Origin: Nageia nagi
Taxonomy: Eukaryota; Pinophyta
NCBI GenBank assembly: GCA_050084985.1
Contig: JBITNC010000001.1
Coordinates: 174,220,001 to 174,284,000, forward strand
Direction of reading: 5' to 3'
Length of the DNA: 64,000 nucleotides
In this document: one piece after another, positions 22,416 to 33,470 of the stretch
Numbering within the stretch: the stretch's first letter is position 1
How the letters are laid out: every line of letters starts with the position of its first letter
Notes under the pieces: model-generated
Seen by the model: the letters and a program-made list of their open reading frames with translations, nothing else
Told to the model about the DNA's origin: nothing
The model's database searches: none
Program-made: the position numbers and the translations under genes

Positions 22416-23394
22416 CTAGCTTGAATATTCTCCTTTGTAGTTCTTTACATTTCCATTACCTTTGTTCTTTTTCTCTCTTTTCTTTTTGTAGCAATCAACT
22501 TCTTTGTGACCTTGTATGCCACAATAGTTACAATTACCATCAAAATTTTCTTTAGGATATAGATTATTTGCTTTGCCTTTTAGATCTCTTTGCTTGAAGT
22601 GGTTGTTGTTGCCATGTTTTTTGATGTTATTATTATTCTTATTATTACTGTTATTGTTATTATTTTCTATTATTATTGTTGCCATTACCTCTTTTCTCAA
22701 ACCTTTTAGAGGAAGAAGGATAAGTTTTCTATTTATAATTAAACTTATTCTTGAAAGGAGTTTTGGTTACTCCAAGAGCAATGTTATTATATTTAGGAGA
22801 AAAAATCAACACTTTATTGTTAAGGGTTTTCTCATGCTTCAAAAGATGCCTAGAAAGGTTCTTAATAAAGAAGAATTTTTCTTCATCATCAAGCCTTATT
22901 TTCATAACCATTACAAAGTTTTCAAACTTTGAAGAAAGGCTTTGAAGAATGATGAAGATCATGAACTGACAATTGATCCAATTGCAACCACAAGCAACAA
23001 GTTGGGTCTTTAGATCAATAATTTTATTCAAGTATATGGCAACATTTTCATCTTTCCCTTAACAAGTTTGAAGCAACTTTTGAAGAATGGTAAACCTTCT
23101 TGAAAATTTTTAACCAAGGTAGATTTGCTTAAGCTTATCCCAAGCTTCCTTTGTTGAGGTTGAAGAGGAAATTATTAGGACCACATCATTTGAAATTACA
23201 TGGTAAATCATGGAAGTTGCCAACTCATTCTTTATGTTGTAAGCCTCTAGTGCCTTCTCATCTATAGAAGGTATAAGATTCTCATTCATTATTTGCCAAA
23301 GCTTCCTTGCTTGCAATTTAGCTCTCATTCAAGGTTTCCAAATACCAAAGTTGAAATTGTCAAGAATGTGTTTGTGTAAAAAGGATTCTCCCAT
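22416..23394 (-). pseudogene. Copia B gag with poly-Asn tract and CCHC knuckle
   Basis: The start ATG at 23394 (MGESF..KHILDNFNFG) aligns with element A's gag start. A TGA at 23331-23329 follows within 22 codons, then frames 23328-23110 and 23031-22729 continue gag (STSTKEAWDKLKQIYLG, LNKIIDLKTQL). After a frame change, 22700-22416 encodes an asparagine-rich linker (from ATT/ATA-type trinucleotide repeats) and an intact CCHC zinc knuckle CNYCGIQGHKEVDC. Element A has the same knuckle in damaged form. The poly-Asn run is probably a replication-slippage expansion. Confidence 0.85.
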
Positions 23395-25665
23395 TTGACA
23401 CATAAGAATGTGAAAAAAATAATAAGCATGTGGTTCAATAAATAATATTATATGTTAAGTTTTGACCAAAAAAATAATGTGTTAAATTTAACACTAGAGA
23501 CATGTTAGATTTGATTCATAAGTACAAATATTTTACAACTCAAATAATAATCCATGTACCCAAATACATTTCTCATATTAAGAATAGTAGATGTAGAGTG
23601 ACATTATTGAGGCTTGTTTTCTTTTCTAAAATTAGGCCTTCACCTGGATGCATGCACAAGAGAAGCCCAAGTACTACCAATCCTCAACCAGTTTGCCTTG
23701 GTTAGTATAATACTTTCACAAGGAGAAGTACCTACTATTTTTCAAGGATATGATATTTATTAGATCAGTCAAATTATTAATCTTGATAGGTTTTAAGTTG
23801 TCCTCCTAGGTTATCAGGATAATCCTTGAATGGATGTGCGAACATGTGGTATCACTACACACATGCCTGTCCACCTATTGGAGTTATGTCCAGACCAATA
23901 GAGGACTTAGGGGCAAATGAGAAGTATGAACCTTTCACCATTTGGATCATCGAACTTAAAGGCTCTAGTTTGCTTGTTCTCACCTCATGGTTCCCCAAAC
24001 AAGTTATGTTGTAGAATGTACATGTGGATGTGTTCATTTTATTAGGTTGCTTATATCAATATTTGCATTTTTATTTGCATAATCAAAGTACGAAACATGA
24101 AGTAAAAGAACATAAGTAAAACATCATCCATTAAAAAATTTGAAACCTAAATGTCCAATGGGTTTTGTTTACCAACCCCTAAAGGACATCTTTACATCAT
24201 TCCTAATTTTTCATAAGTCCATTTTGCATAAGGAAGTAAATTGCATTATAACTAATTTTTTTTTATGTAATAAGCATGCATAATTGACTTACAAAATTAA
24301 GTCCTAAGCATGCATTATTAACTTTAAAAAAAAATTAAGCACTAAACATAAGCATGCATCATTAATTTTAAAAGTTTAAGTACTAAGCATAGGTACTAAT
24401 CATAAGCATGCATTATAAAATTTTAAGTTCTAGAAAAGATGCATCATTAACTCAATTTGCATTTATCTATCTATTTGCAAAATAAAATATTTAGCATGAA
24501 TTATTCAAAAAAAGATAGAAATGCAATATTTTATCTAACATGCTATAGATAACATTTAAGTAAAGAATTATACAATTTCCCCCACTTTTACTTAAAATTA
24601 TCCTAAAGATAGCATGCTATTTACTTAGAATTTTAACTAAGGAAAGAGGGAAAAATGCTAAGCATTAATGCCAACAATAAGCACTTAAAAAAAAAGATTA
24701 AATAATGTAATTATAGGCATTAAAAAATGTCTACTTCAAAAAATTGATTTTCTCCATTTAAACAAGTGTTTAATAAGCTATCATGCTCCTACTAGTACTT
24801 GAGAGAAAAAGTCAAATAATTTTAAGGCCATTTTACCCCAAGCACTTCAAGTAAATTAAAAAAAAATACACTAAGTCAAAGGCTATTCATGATGGAGTAC
24901 TCCTTCCTAAGCAAAAAATAAATGCATTTAGGTAAAAAGAGATGGCCACCCTTCCTTTACTAAGAAGGAGAAAATGTTGCTTTTATAGGTGTATTTAGGA
25001 AGGTAAATATGTTACAAGTAAAATATTTAATGCACCTTGGGAGCCACCCTTTGCATGGAAAAACAAAAAAAATTCAATGCCAAGATAGAAAAAGGCCTCC
25101 TATTATCCTTTAAGGCAAGAGAGGGAGGGACTTACAGAGACCTAACACAAAGGGAGTGAAGGTAAGAAGAGAAACAAACAAAAAAAGGGAGAAGATCCCC
25201 TTTATCGCATACTACTCTATTGCCATCAAAATGAGCAGAAGAAGATTATAGCTGTGAGGGTTGGTGAGGAGAGAGAAGAGAGTCCGTGGCATAGAGATAG
25301 TTGGTGGGAGAATCGAATGCAAGGGCATGGTTTTGTACGCATAAAAAGCAAGCCATCATATGATTTCCCTCATTTTCCATTAACCAAAAAAATGTGGAGT
25401 TATAGGATCCATGGTGCTATGGAAGCACAAGAGGCTAGGTCAGAGGAGGATAGGAGTTTCAACTCCTTTTGCGGTGACCAAAAAAATGCTGCCAGCTAAT
25501 TTTTGATTTTGTTCTTTAGTGAAAAATCACAATGCTACCAGCTAATTTCCTCATAGTGTCACCAACTAATTTTCTTTTTGATTTTGTACTTTACTATATA
25601 TATATATTTGTTAGAAATAATAAACTCTTCCCTTCTTTTTTTGTATTAATGTAATAAAAAAAGAA

Positions 25666-25670
<5 letters not shown>

Positions 25671-25704
<34 letters not shown>
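25671..25704. repeat. (TA)n microsatellite
   Basis: About 17 uninterrupted TA units in the leader of element B. Confidence 0.9.
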
Positions 25705-25708
<4 letters not shown>

Positions 25709-26046
25709 TAAATAGTGCTCTCAGAATAAACTAAGTGTAAAGATCAACTTATTCAAAGAAAATGAGAGCATTTTTTTTTAATCAATGGATGGCTTAGGGA
25801 GTAAAAAAATGCAATTTTTATATCTAATCTCAATTAACAATATGCTCATTAGAGGTTAGTATAAAAAAAATAAATGCATCATATTACTATTTTTAGCCAA
25901 ATTTTGCAAAAATAAATTAGCTAACACATGACTCAAAATATGTTAGTATCATTAGCAAAATAAGCTCAAAAAACAAAATGAAGGACATTATACCTTCTCT
26001 TGATTTTACCTCACAATGAAGAGTAAGTTAAGGAATGAAGAAGGGC

Positions 26047-26051
26047 TTCCA
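26047..26051. other. Target-site duplication TTCCA, left copy (element C)
   Basis: TTCCA precedes the 5' LTR at 26052 and recurs at 35512-35516 just after the 3' LTR: an exact 5-bp duplication. Confidence 0.92.
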
Positions 26052-26199
26052 TGTTGAGCATAGGTGATTGTCATTGTTGTCAACATGTGGTTTTGGCTGT
26101 GTCTTTGCATCCATTTGGTTTTGGCTATGTCTTCGCGTTAGTAGTATGAGTTCATTTTAAGATCCCCGGGATGACATTCCAGAATGAAATGATAAAGCT

Positions 26200-26620
26200 C
26201 AGTTGTGGAAAAATCCAGGTTCCGGAGAAGGTGAGAGTTGTTGAAAAGTCTGAGTTCCAGAGAAGGTGAGAGTTGTGAAAAATTCGAGTTCCAGAGAAGG
26301 TGAGAGTTGTGGAAAAATCCGGGTTCCGGAGAAGGTGAGAGTTGTTGAAAAGTCCGGGTTCCGGAGAAGGTGAGAGTTGTGAAAAATCCAGGTTCCGAAG
26401 AAGGTGAGAGTTGTGAAAAATCTGGGTTCTGGAGAAGGTGAGAGTTGTTGAAAAGTTCAGGTTCCGGAGAAGGTGAGAGTTGTGGAAAAATCTGAGTTTC
26501 AGAGAAGGTGAGAGTTGTTGAAAAGTCCGAGTTCCGAAGAAGGTGAGAGTTGTGAAAAGTTCAGGTTCCGGAGAAGGCGAGAGTTGTGGAAAAGCCCGGG
26601 TTTCGGAGAAGGTGAGGTCA
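26200..26620 (+). repeat. 12-unit ~35-bp tandem repeat in 5' LTR of C
   Basis: Twelve copies of a 33-37-bp unit built on GTTCCGGAGAAGGTGAGAGT followed by TGTGGAAAAATCCGG or TGTTGAAAAGTCCGG variants. The last unit runs into GAGGTCAGCAAAGAG. Variation is mainly C/T and G/A. Confidence 0.9.
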
Positions 26621-26689
26621 GCAAAGAGAAATTGAGGAGCTAAAACCAGTTAATTAAGTATTCCAAAAGTAGAGCATTCCAGAAATATG

Positions 26690-27090
26690 AAGATGACGTC
26701 ACGGGGAGAACAACATTCACATTTTTGAATGAGCCCGGATCCCGGAAGCGATGAGGTCAGCAAAGAGTGATCAAATAGCCGGTGAGTAAAGCATTCCAAA
26801 ATGCAGAGATGAGATCAGTAAAGAGAGATTGAAAATTTGGATTCCATAAAGTAAATGTTTCAGAAGTAAAATGTTTCGGATTAAAAGGATGACATCACAG
26901 AGGATAAGATAGTCATGTTTTGGTAAAGACCGAAGTACGGAGATGATGACATCACGGTGTAGGTGTTGAAAAGTTTGGAAAGCCACGTAGATACATTGGA
27001 ACTCTCTTCCGAAGTTCGGAGATGATGACATCATGCGGAAAGCATTTTACTCTACTTCCAAAGTCCGAAGATGATGACATCACAATGTAT
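26690..27090 (+). promoter_or_regulatory. Cluster of TGACGTCA-like (bZIP/CRE-type) motifs in the LTR
   Basis: One perfect palindrome TGACGTCA lies at about 26693-26700. Four decayed forms, GATGACATCA, lie near 26883, 26946, 27026 and 27075, the last three preceded by GATGA. The decay is what methyl-CpG deamination would give. TGACGTCA is a known plant bZIP target; a role in LTR transcription is inferred. Confidence 0.45.
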
Positions 27091-28106
27091 ACAATAAACA
27101 TCCGGTAAGCGAGACAAAGAGTCTGGGATTATCAGAAATACCATTATGAAGAAGAAAAGAGTCTGAAATTAGCAGAAATACCATTATGAAGAAGAAAAGA
27201 GTCCAAAATTATCAGAAATAATCAGATACTGTCAAATCTCCAAAATCAGTGGAGAAAAGAGCTACATTTGTCTGAATAACTCTGTTTGAGCAAGAGGAGC
27301 GTTCATCAGTTACAGCAGTTGCAGTCTCAGATAGTGAACTCTCTTAGTGCAAGAGCAGTTACAAATAAAGATTTCTTTTCAGTTTGTTTTTGGTAACGTG
27401 TCATGACAGGAACAGTTTCGTGAGGGGCTTTCTTGATGTGTAACAGTTTTTCAAAGAGAAGTAATGTATGAAAAGAAAAAATTGTAGATTCTGTGGCGAG
27501 TGATGTGAAGTGAAGGGCGAGTAGAGAAGGGTGATTAAGGTGGTAAGAGCGGGAAAGAGGAGAGGAGTGTGGAGAGAAGAGTGGTCATGGAGGTAATAGG
27601 GCGGAAGAGGGGAGTATCAGGAGAACGTGAAGTGAGCAAATGAATATGCAGATAGGAGTGTGATTGTTTAAGTGTGTTACTTTGGAGCTGTGTGCAGAGA
27701 TAAAATAGTGAACATTAGAGCTAGACCATTGAGGGTCTTCTAGAACTGTATTCTTTCCTCCTTTTTGAATGTTGTCTCAAGTGGGTGCTTGAGAGCTGGA
27801 GTTGGTGCTCCAAGCAGTAAGTGCTGCTATTTGCAAAGTGGTAGTTGGTGCTACCCTTCACAGTTGGTGTTGTGAATCTGTAAGCTTTCTTTAATGGTTG
27901 GATTTGGATTGGTGTCCAAGCAATCATTTTCGAGGATGTAGCCAATCTGGTGAACCTCGTTACATCTGTTGTTGTGTGATGTACTGGTGTGCTTGCTCAA
28001 TTTTCTCTTGCTTTTAATATGTCTTTATTTAAGAAGGTTAAATTGATTATTTTTATATACACTGATTCACCCCCCCCCCCCTCAGTGTCACTCAAAGTCC
28101 AACAAT

Positions 28107-28118
28107 TGGTATCAGAGC
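28107..28118 (+). other. Primer-binding site of element C
   Basis: TGGTATCAGAGC, complementary to the 3' end of initiator methionine tRNA, two bases after the LTR end. Confidence 0.9.
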
Positions 28119-28167
28119 GAGTTCCTACTTAGGCTATAACAGCTAAGGAGATCCTGGTAGTGGCACT

Positions 28168-31100
28168 ATGGCAAGCGGAGAAGGTTTCTCATCTAACAAA
28201 GCACCTCTCTTTGATGGAAACAATTATGCTTTCTAGAAAATTCGAATGAAGACTTATCTCAATGCATTGGGTTTTGGTACTTGGGATGCTGTTAAAAGGG
28301 GTTACACTCCTCCCCCTATAGGTCCATCAGATGAAGCAGAAAGAAAGGCATTTGAATGTGATGCAAAAGCAAGAAATGCTCTAATGTGTGGTCTAGTGGA
28401 CAGTGAACTGGTGAAAGTTATGGCATGCAAATTTGCAAAAGAAATATGGAATAAGTTGAAGAGCATTCACAAAGGAGATGATAAAGTCAAGGAAGCAAAA
28501 CTCCAAACATATAGAGCTCAATTCGAAGTTCTAAAGATGAATGAAGATGAAACCATCGAATCATACATGTTGAGAGTAAATGAAATTACTAATGCAATCA
28601 GAGGTCTTGGGGAAGAAATTGAAGATCATGTCATCGTGAAAAAGGTACTGCGATCTCTCACATCTCGCTTTGATTCAAAGGTGTCTGCTATTGAAGAAGC
28701 AAAAAATTTGAAAACTTTCAGCATGGATGAAATGCATGGATCACTGACTGCTTATGAAATGAGGATTGGAAAAGCAAAGCATTCAGAAAAGGAAGCAACG
28801 TTTAAAGCCAACAAGAGTACCAAAGCCAAAATAGATTCTGATGATGAGGAACAATCTGATGGAGCAGAAGCAAATTTTGTTAGAAAGCTAAAAAGGGGAA
28901 AAGGTAAATATGAAGGCAAGCTACCGTTTAAATGTTTTAACTATGGTGGTATTGGTCATTTCATTTCAAAATGTCCATATAGAAAAATTGATAAAGATGA
29001 TCAAGAATCATATTTTGAGAAAAACCATAAAATGAAATCTCATGTTCGAAATAGAAGGTCAAATAGACAGAGCTTCATATCTAGAAATAAAGGCTCCACT
29101 GATGATGATTCCAGTAATGAATCAGAAAAAGAATACAATGGAGCATTATTTATGGCATTTGAAGAGAAACTGAATGAAGATAATCAAAATGCCCAAGAAC
29201 ATAAAAAGGAAGAGACAGATGAAGAAAATGACTGTGAGATTGAGATTGATCTTGAAGAAGAACTAATAACAGCATTGAATGAATTGAATAAAGAAGTAAA
29301 GAAAAATAAGAAACTCTCAAAAAGGCTTGATGATGCAAGTAATATTATAGAAACCTTAAAAATAGAAGTGGAAAAATCTAAGAGGATAAATGAGAGTTTG
29401 GAGGAATAGCTTCTTGTGAAAGTTAAAAATTATAGTAAGCTTGAAGAAGAAATAACTGGGCTACGTATGCAACTAGAGGAAGTCACCAAGAGAATCAGCT
29501 CTTTTGAATATCTAGAAGGAAGGTTGACTAAACTCAGTGAAATCATTAACAGTCAAAGAATGTTTTCTGATAAATCTGGTCTGGGATATGAACAAGGACA
29601 ATCTTCCAATGACATAAAAAGGGAAAACATAAAAGAAACCAAGAAGAAGGAAGATAGCTCAGGACTAGAGGATGATGGCTTCACTCAAGTGCATTCCAGA
29701 AGAAGACCCTATGCAGGACCAAGAAGTACTCAACAATATAATAGATACATCCATCCCTTCAATGGATACTGTTTCAAATGCAATGCATATGGACACAAAA
29801 TTTTTGAATGTAAGTATAATATCACTCCAAGAACCTTTGTTACTAGGAATGCATTCGGCCCACTAATGGAGTATCCTGTTGAGTGTTACAACTGTCATGA
29901 ATATGGACACATTACCTGATTCTGTAGAAATAATCATGGCATGAGGTTCTTTACACCGAGATAATTTCCTTCCATAAGACAGAATAAACAGTTTCAGAGC
30001 AGTCATCCACAGGAAGTAGAAAAGAATAATAAAAAATAAGAAGCTAAAATAAAAGTAAAACAAGTCTGGAAAGAAAAGGAGAAACTCAGAGAGGAAAAAG
30101 AGTCCTTAATCATTCAAATAGCATTAAAAGCTCAAGACAAACCATCACCATGGATATTAGATAGCGGATGCTCAAGTCACATGACAAGTGACAAGAAGAA
30201 ATTTCAAAAACTACAGGAATATGAAGGTGGGTCAGTAAGATTTGGAAACAATGATGGCACACAGATTATTGGCAAAGGGATAGTCAAAATAAATGATGAA
30301 AACATAAGATCCGAAGAGGTATTATTTGTTGTGGGACTGAAGCATAATTTGTTGAGCATCAGTCAAATATGTGACAAAGGACATGATGTAATTTTCAAAA
30401 AGCATGGCTGTGAGATCCGAAGGGTAAATAGTGGTAGACTTGTAGCAGTTGGTACAAGAACCTGTGGCAATTTATACACCTTATCAGATATTTCAGAGGG
30501 ATCATGTCTTCTAGGCAAGGAGAGTGATGATTGGCTATGGCATAAGAGATTGGGACACATCTGTTTTAAAAACTTGATGAACATTTGCTCAAAAGGAGCA
30601 GTAAGAAATATGCCCAGTATCAGCACACCAGCAAATGATATTTGTGATTCATGCCAAAAGGGAAAGCAAACTCAGGCAAAGTTCAAAGTGAAAGAATATC
30701 ACACAAGCAAACCATTGGAAATCATACACACCGACCTATGCGAACCAATGAGAACACAAAGCTTCAATGGAGATAAGTATTTTATTCTGTTCATAGATGA
30801 TTATTCAAGAATGACTTGGGTGCAATTTTTAAAACATAAATCTGAAGCTTTTGAAATGTTTAAAGCATTTAAAAATCAAGTAGAAAATCAGATAGAGAGG
30901 AGAATTAAATGTCTTCGCTCAGACAGAGGAGGTGAGTTCACTTCTGATGAGTTTACTGAGTTTTGCATACAACACGAAATTAAAAGACAATTCTCTACAG
31001 CTAGAACTCCACAACAAAATGGAGTAGTTGAAAGAAAAAATAGAGTAGTACAAGAAATGGCTCGAACCATGCTGATAGAAAGCAAGGTTACTGATAGGTT

Positions 31101-33243
31101 TTGGAAAGAAGCAGTGCATACTGCAGTGCATATTCAAAACAGATGTATGATGCGACCACATGAGGATAGAACACCATATGAATTATGGTTTGGAAGAAGA
31201 GCTACAGTGAGGCACTTCAGGATCTTTGGCAGCAAATGCTTTATCAAGAGAATAGAAGAAAATTTAGGAAAGTTTGAGGATAGATCTGATGAAGGTATCT
31301 TTCTTGGTTACTCTTCGAAGAGCAAAGCATACAGGTGTTACAATAAAAGGACAAAAACAATCGTTGATAGTGCTGATGTTCGCATTGATGAGCAAAGAGA
31401 TCTTCTCGAGAGAAATGATGATGATGATCTTCCTACCTATAAAGATTCAATTGAAGAAGATAAAAAGAATAAAAACAAATCTAAGCCTCCTATACAGCAA
31501 TCATAAGTAAAGAAACCAAAAGATTCAAATTCACCAAGTAACTCAAATGGTGTTTCAGAAAATGAGTCGGAAGAAGATGAAAATTCAAAAACTCCACCAA
31601 ATAGATGGCACAAGGATCATCCACAAGAGCAAATCATCGATGAGTTTCATACAGGCATCCAAACTCGCAGAGGGGTTTCAAGCACCTATTCTCTCCTATC
31701 CAGTATAGAGCCTAAAAATGTCTCAGAAGCTAGCCAAGATGAAAGCTGGATGAAAGCAATGGAGGAAGAACTCACTCAAATTGAAAAGAATGAAACATGG
31801 GAACTCATTCCTAGACCAGCCAACAAAAATGTGATTGGCATAAAGTGGATTTTTTGCAATAAGTTGAATGAAGATGGGATAGTGGTTTGAAATAAAGCTA
31901 GACTTGTTTGGAAGGGATATGCTCAAGTTGAAGGAATTGATTTTGAAGAAACTTTTGCACCTATGGCCAGATTAGAAGCTATTCGCATGTTTTTAGCTTT
32001 TGCAGTGTATAAAAACTTTAAAGTTTATCAAATGGATGTAAAATCAGCCTTTCTAAATGGCAAAATTGAGGAAGAAGTCTATATTGAATAGCCAGATGGT
32101 TTCCAATTGGGAGAGAATCCTAATCTGGTATGCAAACTAAAGAAGGCTCTGTATGGTTTAAAACAGGCACCTCGAGCATGGTACTCCAGACTTGATACAT
32201 ATCTTCAGCAGCAAGGCTTTAGAAAAGGAATGGTGGATAACAATTTATACATTAAATCAGAAAAGGAAAATCAGCTAATTGTTGTTGTCTATGTAGATGA
32301 TATAATCTTTGGAGGAAGCAAGAATGAGCTATGTAAAAATCTTGCTGACAACATGCAAATAGAATTCGAGATGTCTATGATAGGTGAGCTTGCATTCTTT
32401 CTCGGCCTACAAATCAATCAGTTGAAGAATGGCATGTTCATTTCTCAAACCAAGTATGTTAAGGAGATGCTGAAGAAGTTTACCATGGAAGACTGTAAAC
32501 CTGTGAGCACCCTTATGACAATAGGCTGCAAATTAAGCAAGGATGATAAAGCACCAATAGTAGATCAAACACAATACAGGTCAATGATTGGAAGTTTATT
32601 ATATTTGACAGCTACTAGATCGGATATTCTTCAAGCAGTATGTATGGTTGCTCAATTTCAAGCAAATCCCAAAGAAACACATGTTACTGCAGTAAAGAGA
32701 ATATTCAAATATCTCAAAGGTACAGTAGAATATGGTTTATGGTATCCTAGAGGAAAGGACTTTACACTTACTACCTTTTCAGATGCAGACTGGGCAGGAT
32801 GCATGGATGATAGGAAGAGCACCAGTGGAGGAGCATTTTATTTGGGTAATAATCTTGTTGGATGGCACAGTAAAAAATAAGACTCAATATCCCTATCTAC
32901 AGAAGAAGCAGAGTATATAGCAGTAACTTCTTGCTGCACACAGATTCTATGGATGAAGCAAATGCTAAAAGATTTTGGTATATAGATTAACGAGCCCATA
33001 TCAGTTCTGTGTGATAACACAAGTGCAATCAATATCTCAAAAAATCCTATTATGCACTCACGAACAAAGCATATAGCAATCAGATATCACTTTCTAAAAG
33101 AAAGAGTGGTGCAAGGAGAAGTACAGTTGGATTTTGTTCCAACCACAGAGCAAGTAGCAGACATCTTTACAAAGCCTTTGCCCAAATACATCTTCGAAAA
33201 TCTTTGAAACAAGCTAGGAGTTGTTGTCCTTCCCAAGCATTAG
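28168..33243 (+). pseudogene. Element C gag-pol polyprotein (single frame, 11 nonsense codons)
   Basis: The start ATG at 28168 (MASGEGFSS..) and final stop TAG at 33241 enclose 1692 codons in one frame with no frameshift. Premature stops: 28234, 29407, 29917, 29962, 30037, 31504, 31888, 32089, 32878, 32983, 33205. Gag of the UBN2 type (28168-28760) is followed by one damaged knuckle (28930), a coiled coil (29230-29540) and two more knuckles (CFKCNAYGHKIFEC 29770; CYNCHEYGH 29884). Protease LDSGCSSH is at 30157. The GAG-pre-integrase zinc motif (WHKRLGH..CDSC) is at 30538-30660. Integrase catalytic Asp 30733, Asp 30922 and Glu 31030 are all intact. RT spans about 31750-32500 with YVDD at 32290-32301 and copia blocks [10 protein letters not shown] and LYGLKQAPRAWY. 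RNase H (STSGGAFYLG, then TEEAEY) ends near 33190 at FTKPLP. Catalytic residues are kept, so it died recently. Confidence 0.95.
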
Positions 33244-33459
33244 CTAGTTCTGGACGTCACATTCTCAGGGGGAGTTTTTATTTTTTCTTTCCTATATTGC
33301 TTCTATGTATCTTGTTTTTGTGCGCATACTACTGATTTCTTGAGAATGTCATGTATGGACTTAGGGGGAGTCTGTAAATGCCCTTTGTTATTGTTGACAA
33401 AGGGGGAGAGAAAAGTCCCGATGTTGGTGTCTAATCAAGTGGTGTTGCCAACAATTCCA

Positions 33460-33470
33460 AAGGGGGAGAT
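33460..33470 (+). other. Polypurine tract of element C
   Basis: AAGGGGGAGA directly before the 3' LTR TGTTGAGC. Confidence 0.85.

Larger units (their letters stand above)
23395..26051 (-). mobile_element. Leader of copia element B (interrupted by C)
   Basis: Long untranslated leader on the minus strand. 23830-24960 matches A's leader in inverse orientation. It contains repeated ATGCATGCTTA-type units (about 24270-24420) and a (TA)n tract at 25671-25704. The small plus-strand frame 25254-25499 (81 codons) has no recognisable domain and lies in leader sequence, so I do not call it a gene. Confidence 0.7.
26052..28104 (+). repeat. 5' LTR of element C
   Basis: TGTTGAGCATAGGTGATTG to GAAGTCCAACA-type end. 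It includes a 12-unit tandem repeat (26200-26620), a cluster of TGACATCA/TGACGTCA motifs (26690-27090) and a C-rich run (28071-28081) near its end. Differences from the 3' LTR in the first 60 bp are all transitions. The small minus-strand frames inside it (26771-27034, 27721-27945) are LTR sequence. Confidence 0.92.

Noticed and set aside
22573-22932. 119-codon plus-strand frame, Leu-rich
   Set aside because: Reverse complement of the poly-Asn gag segment of element B.
25254-25499. 81-codon frame as a host gene
   Set aside because: It lies within the untranslated leader of element B, has no domain, and is not conserved in element A's leader.
26771-27945. Minus-strand frames inside the 5' LTR of C (and equivalents at 34188-34451 and 34867-35055)
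   Set aside because: They are present in both LTRs as non-coding LTR sequence with no recognisable protein.
28071-28081. C-homopolymer as an assembly artefact
   Set aside because: The 3' LTR has a shorter C run (CCCCCC) at the same place before CTCAGTGTCAC, so it is a genuine LTR feature with length variation.
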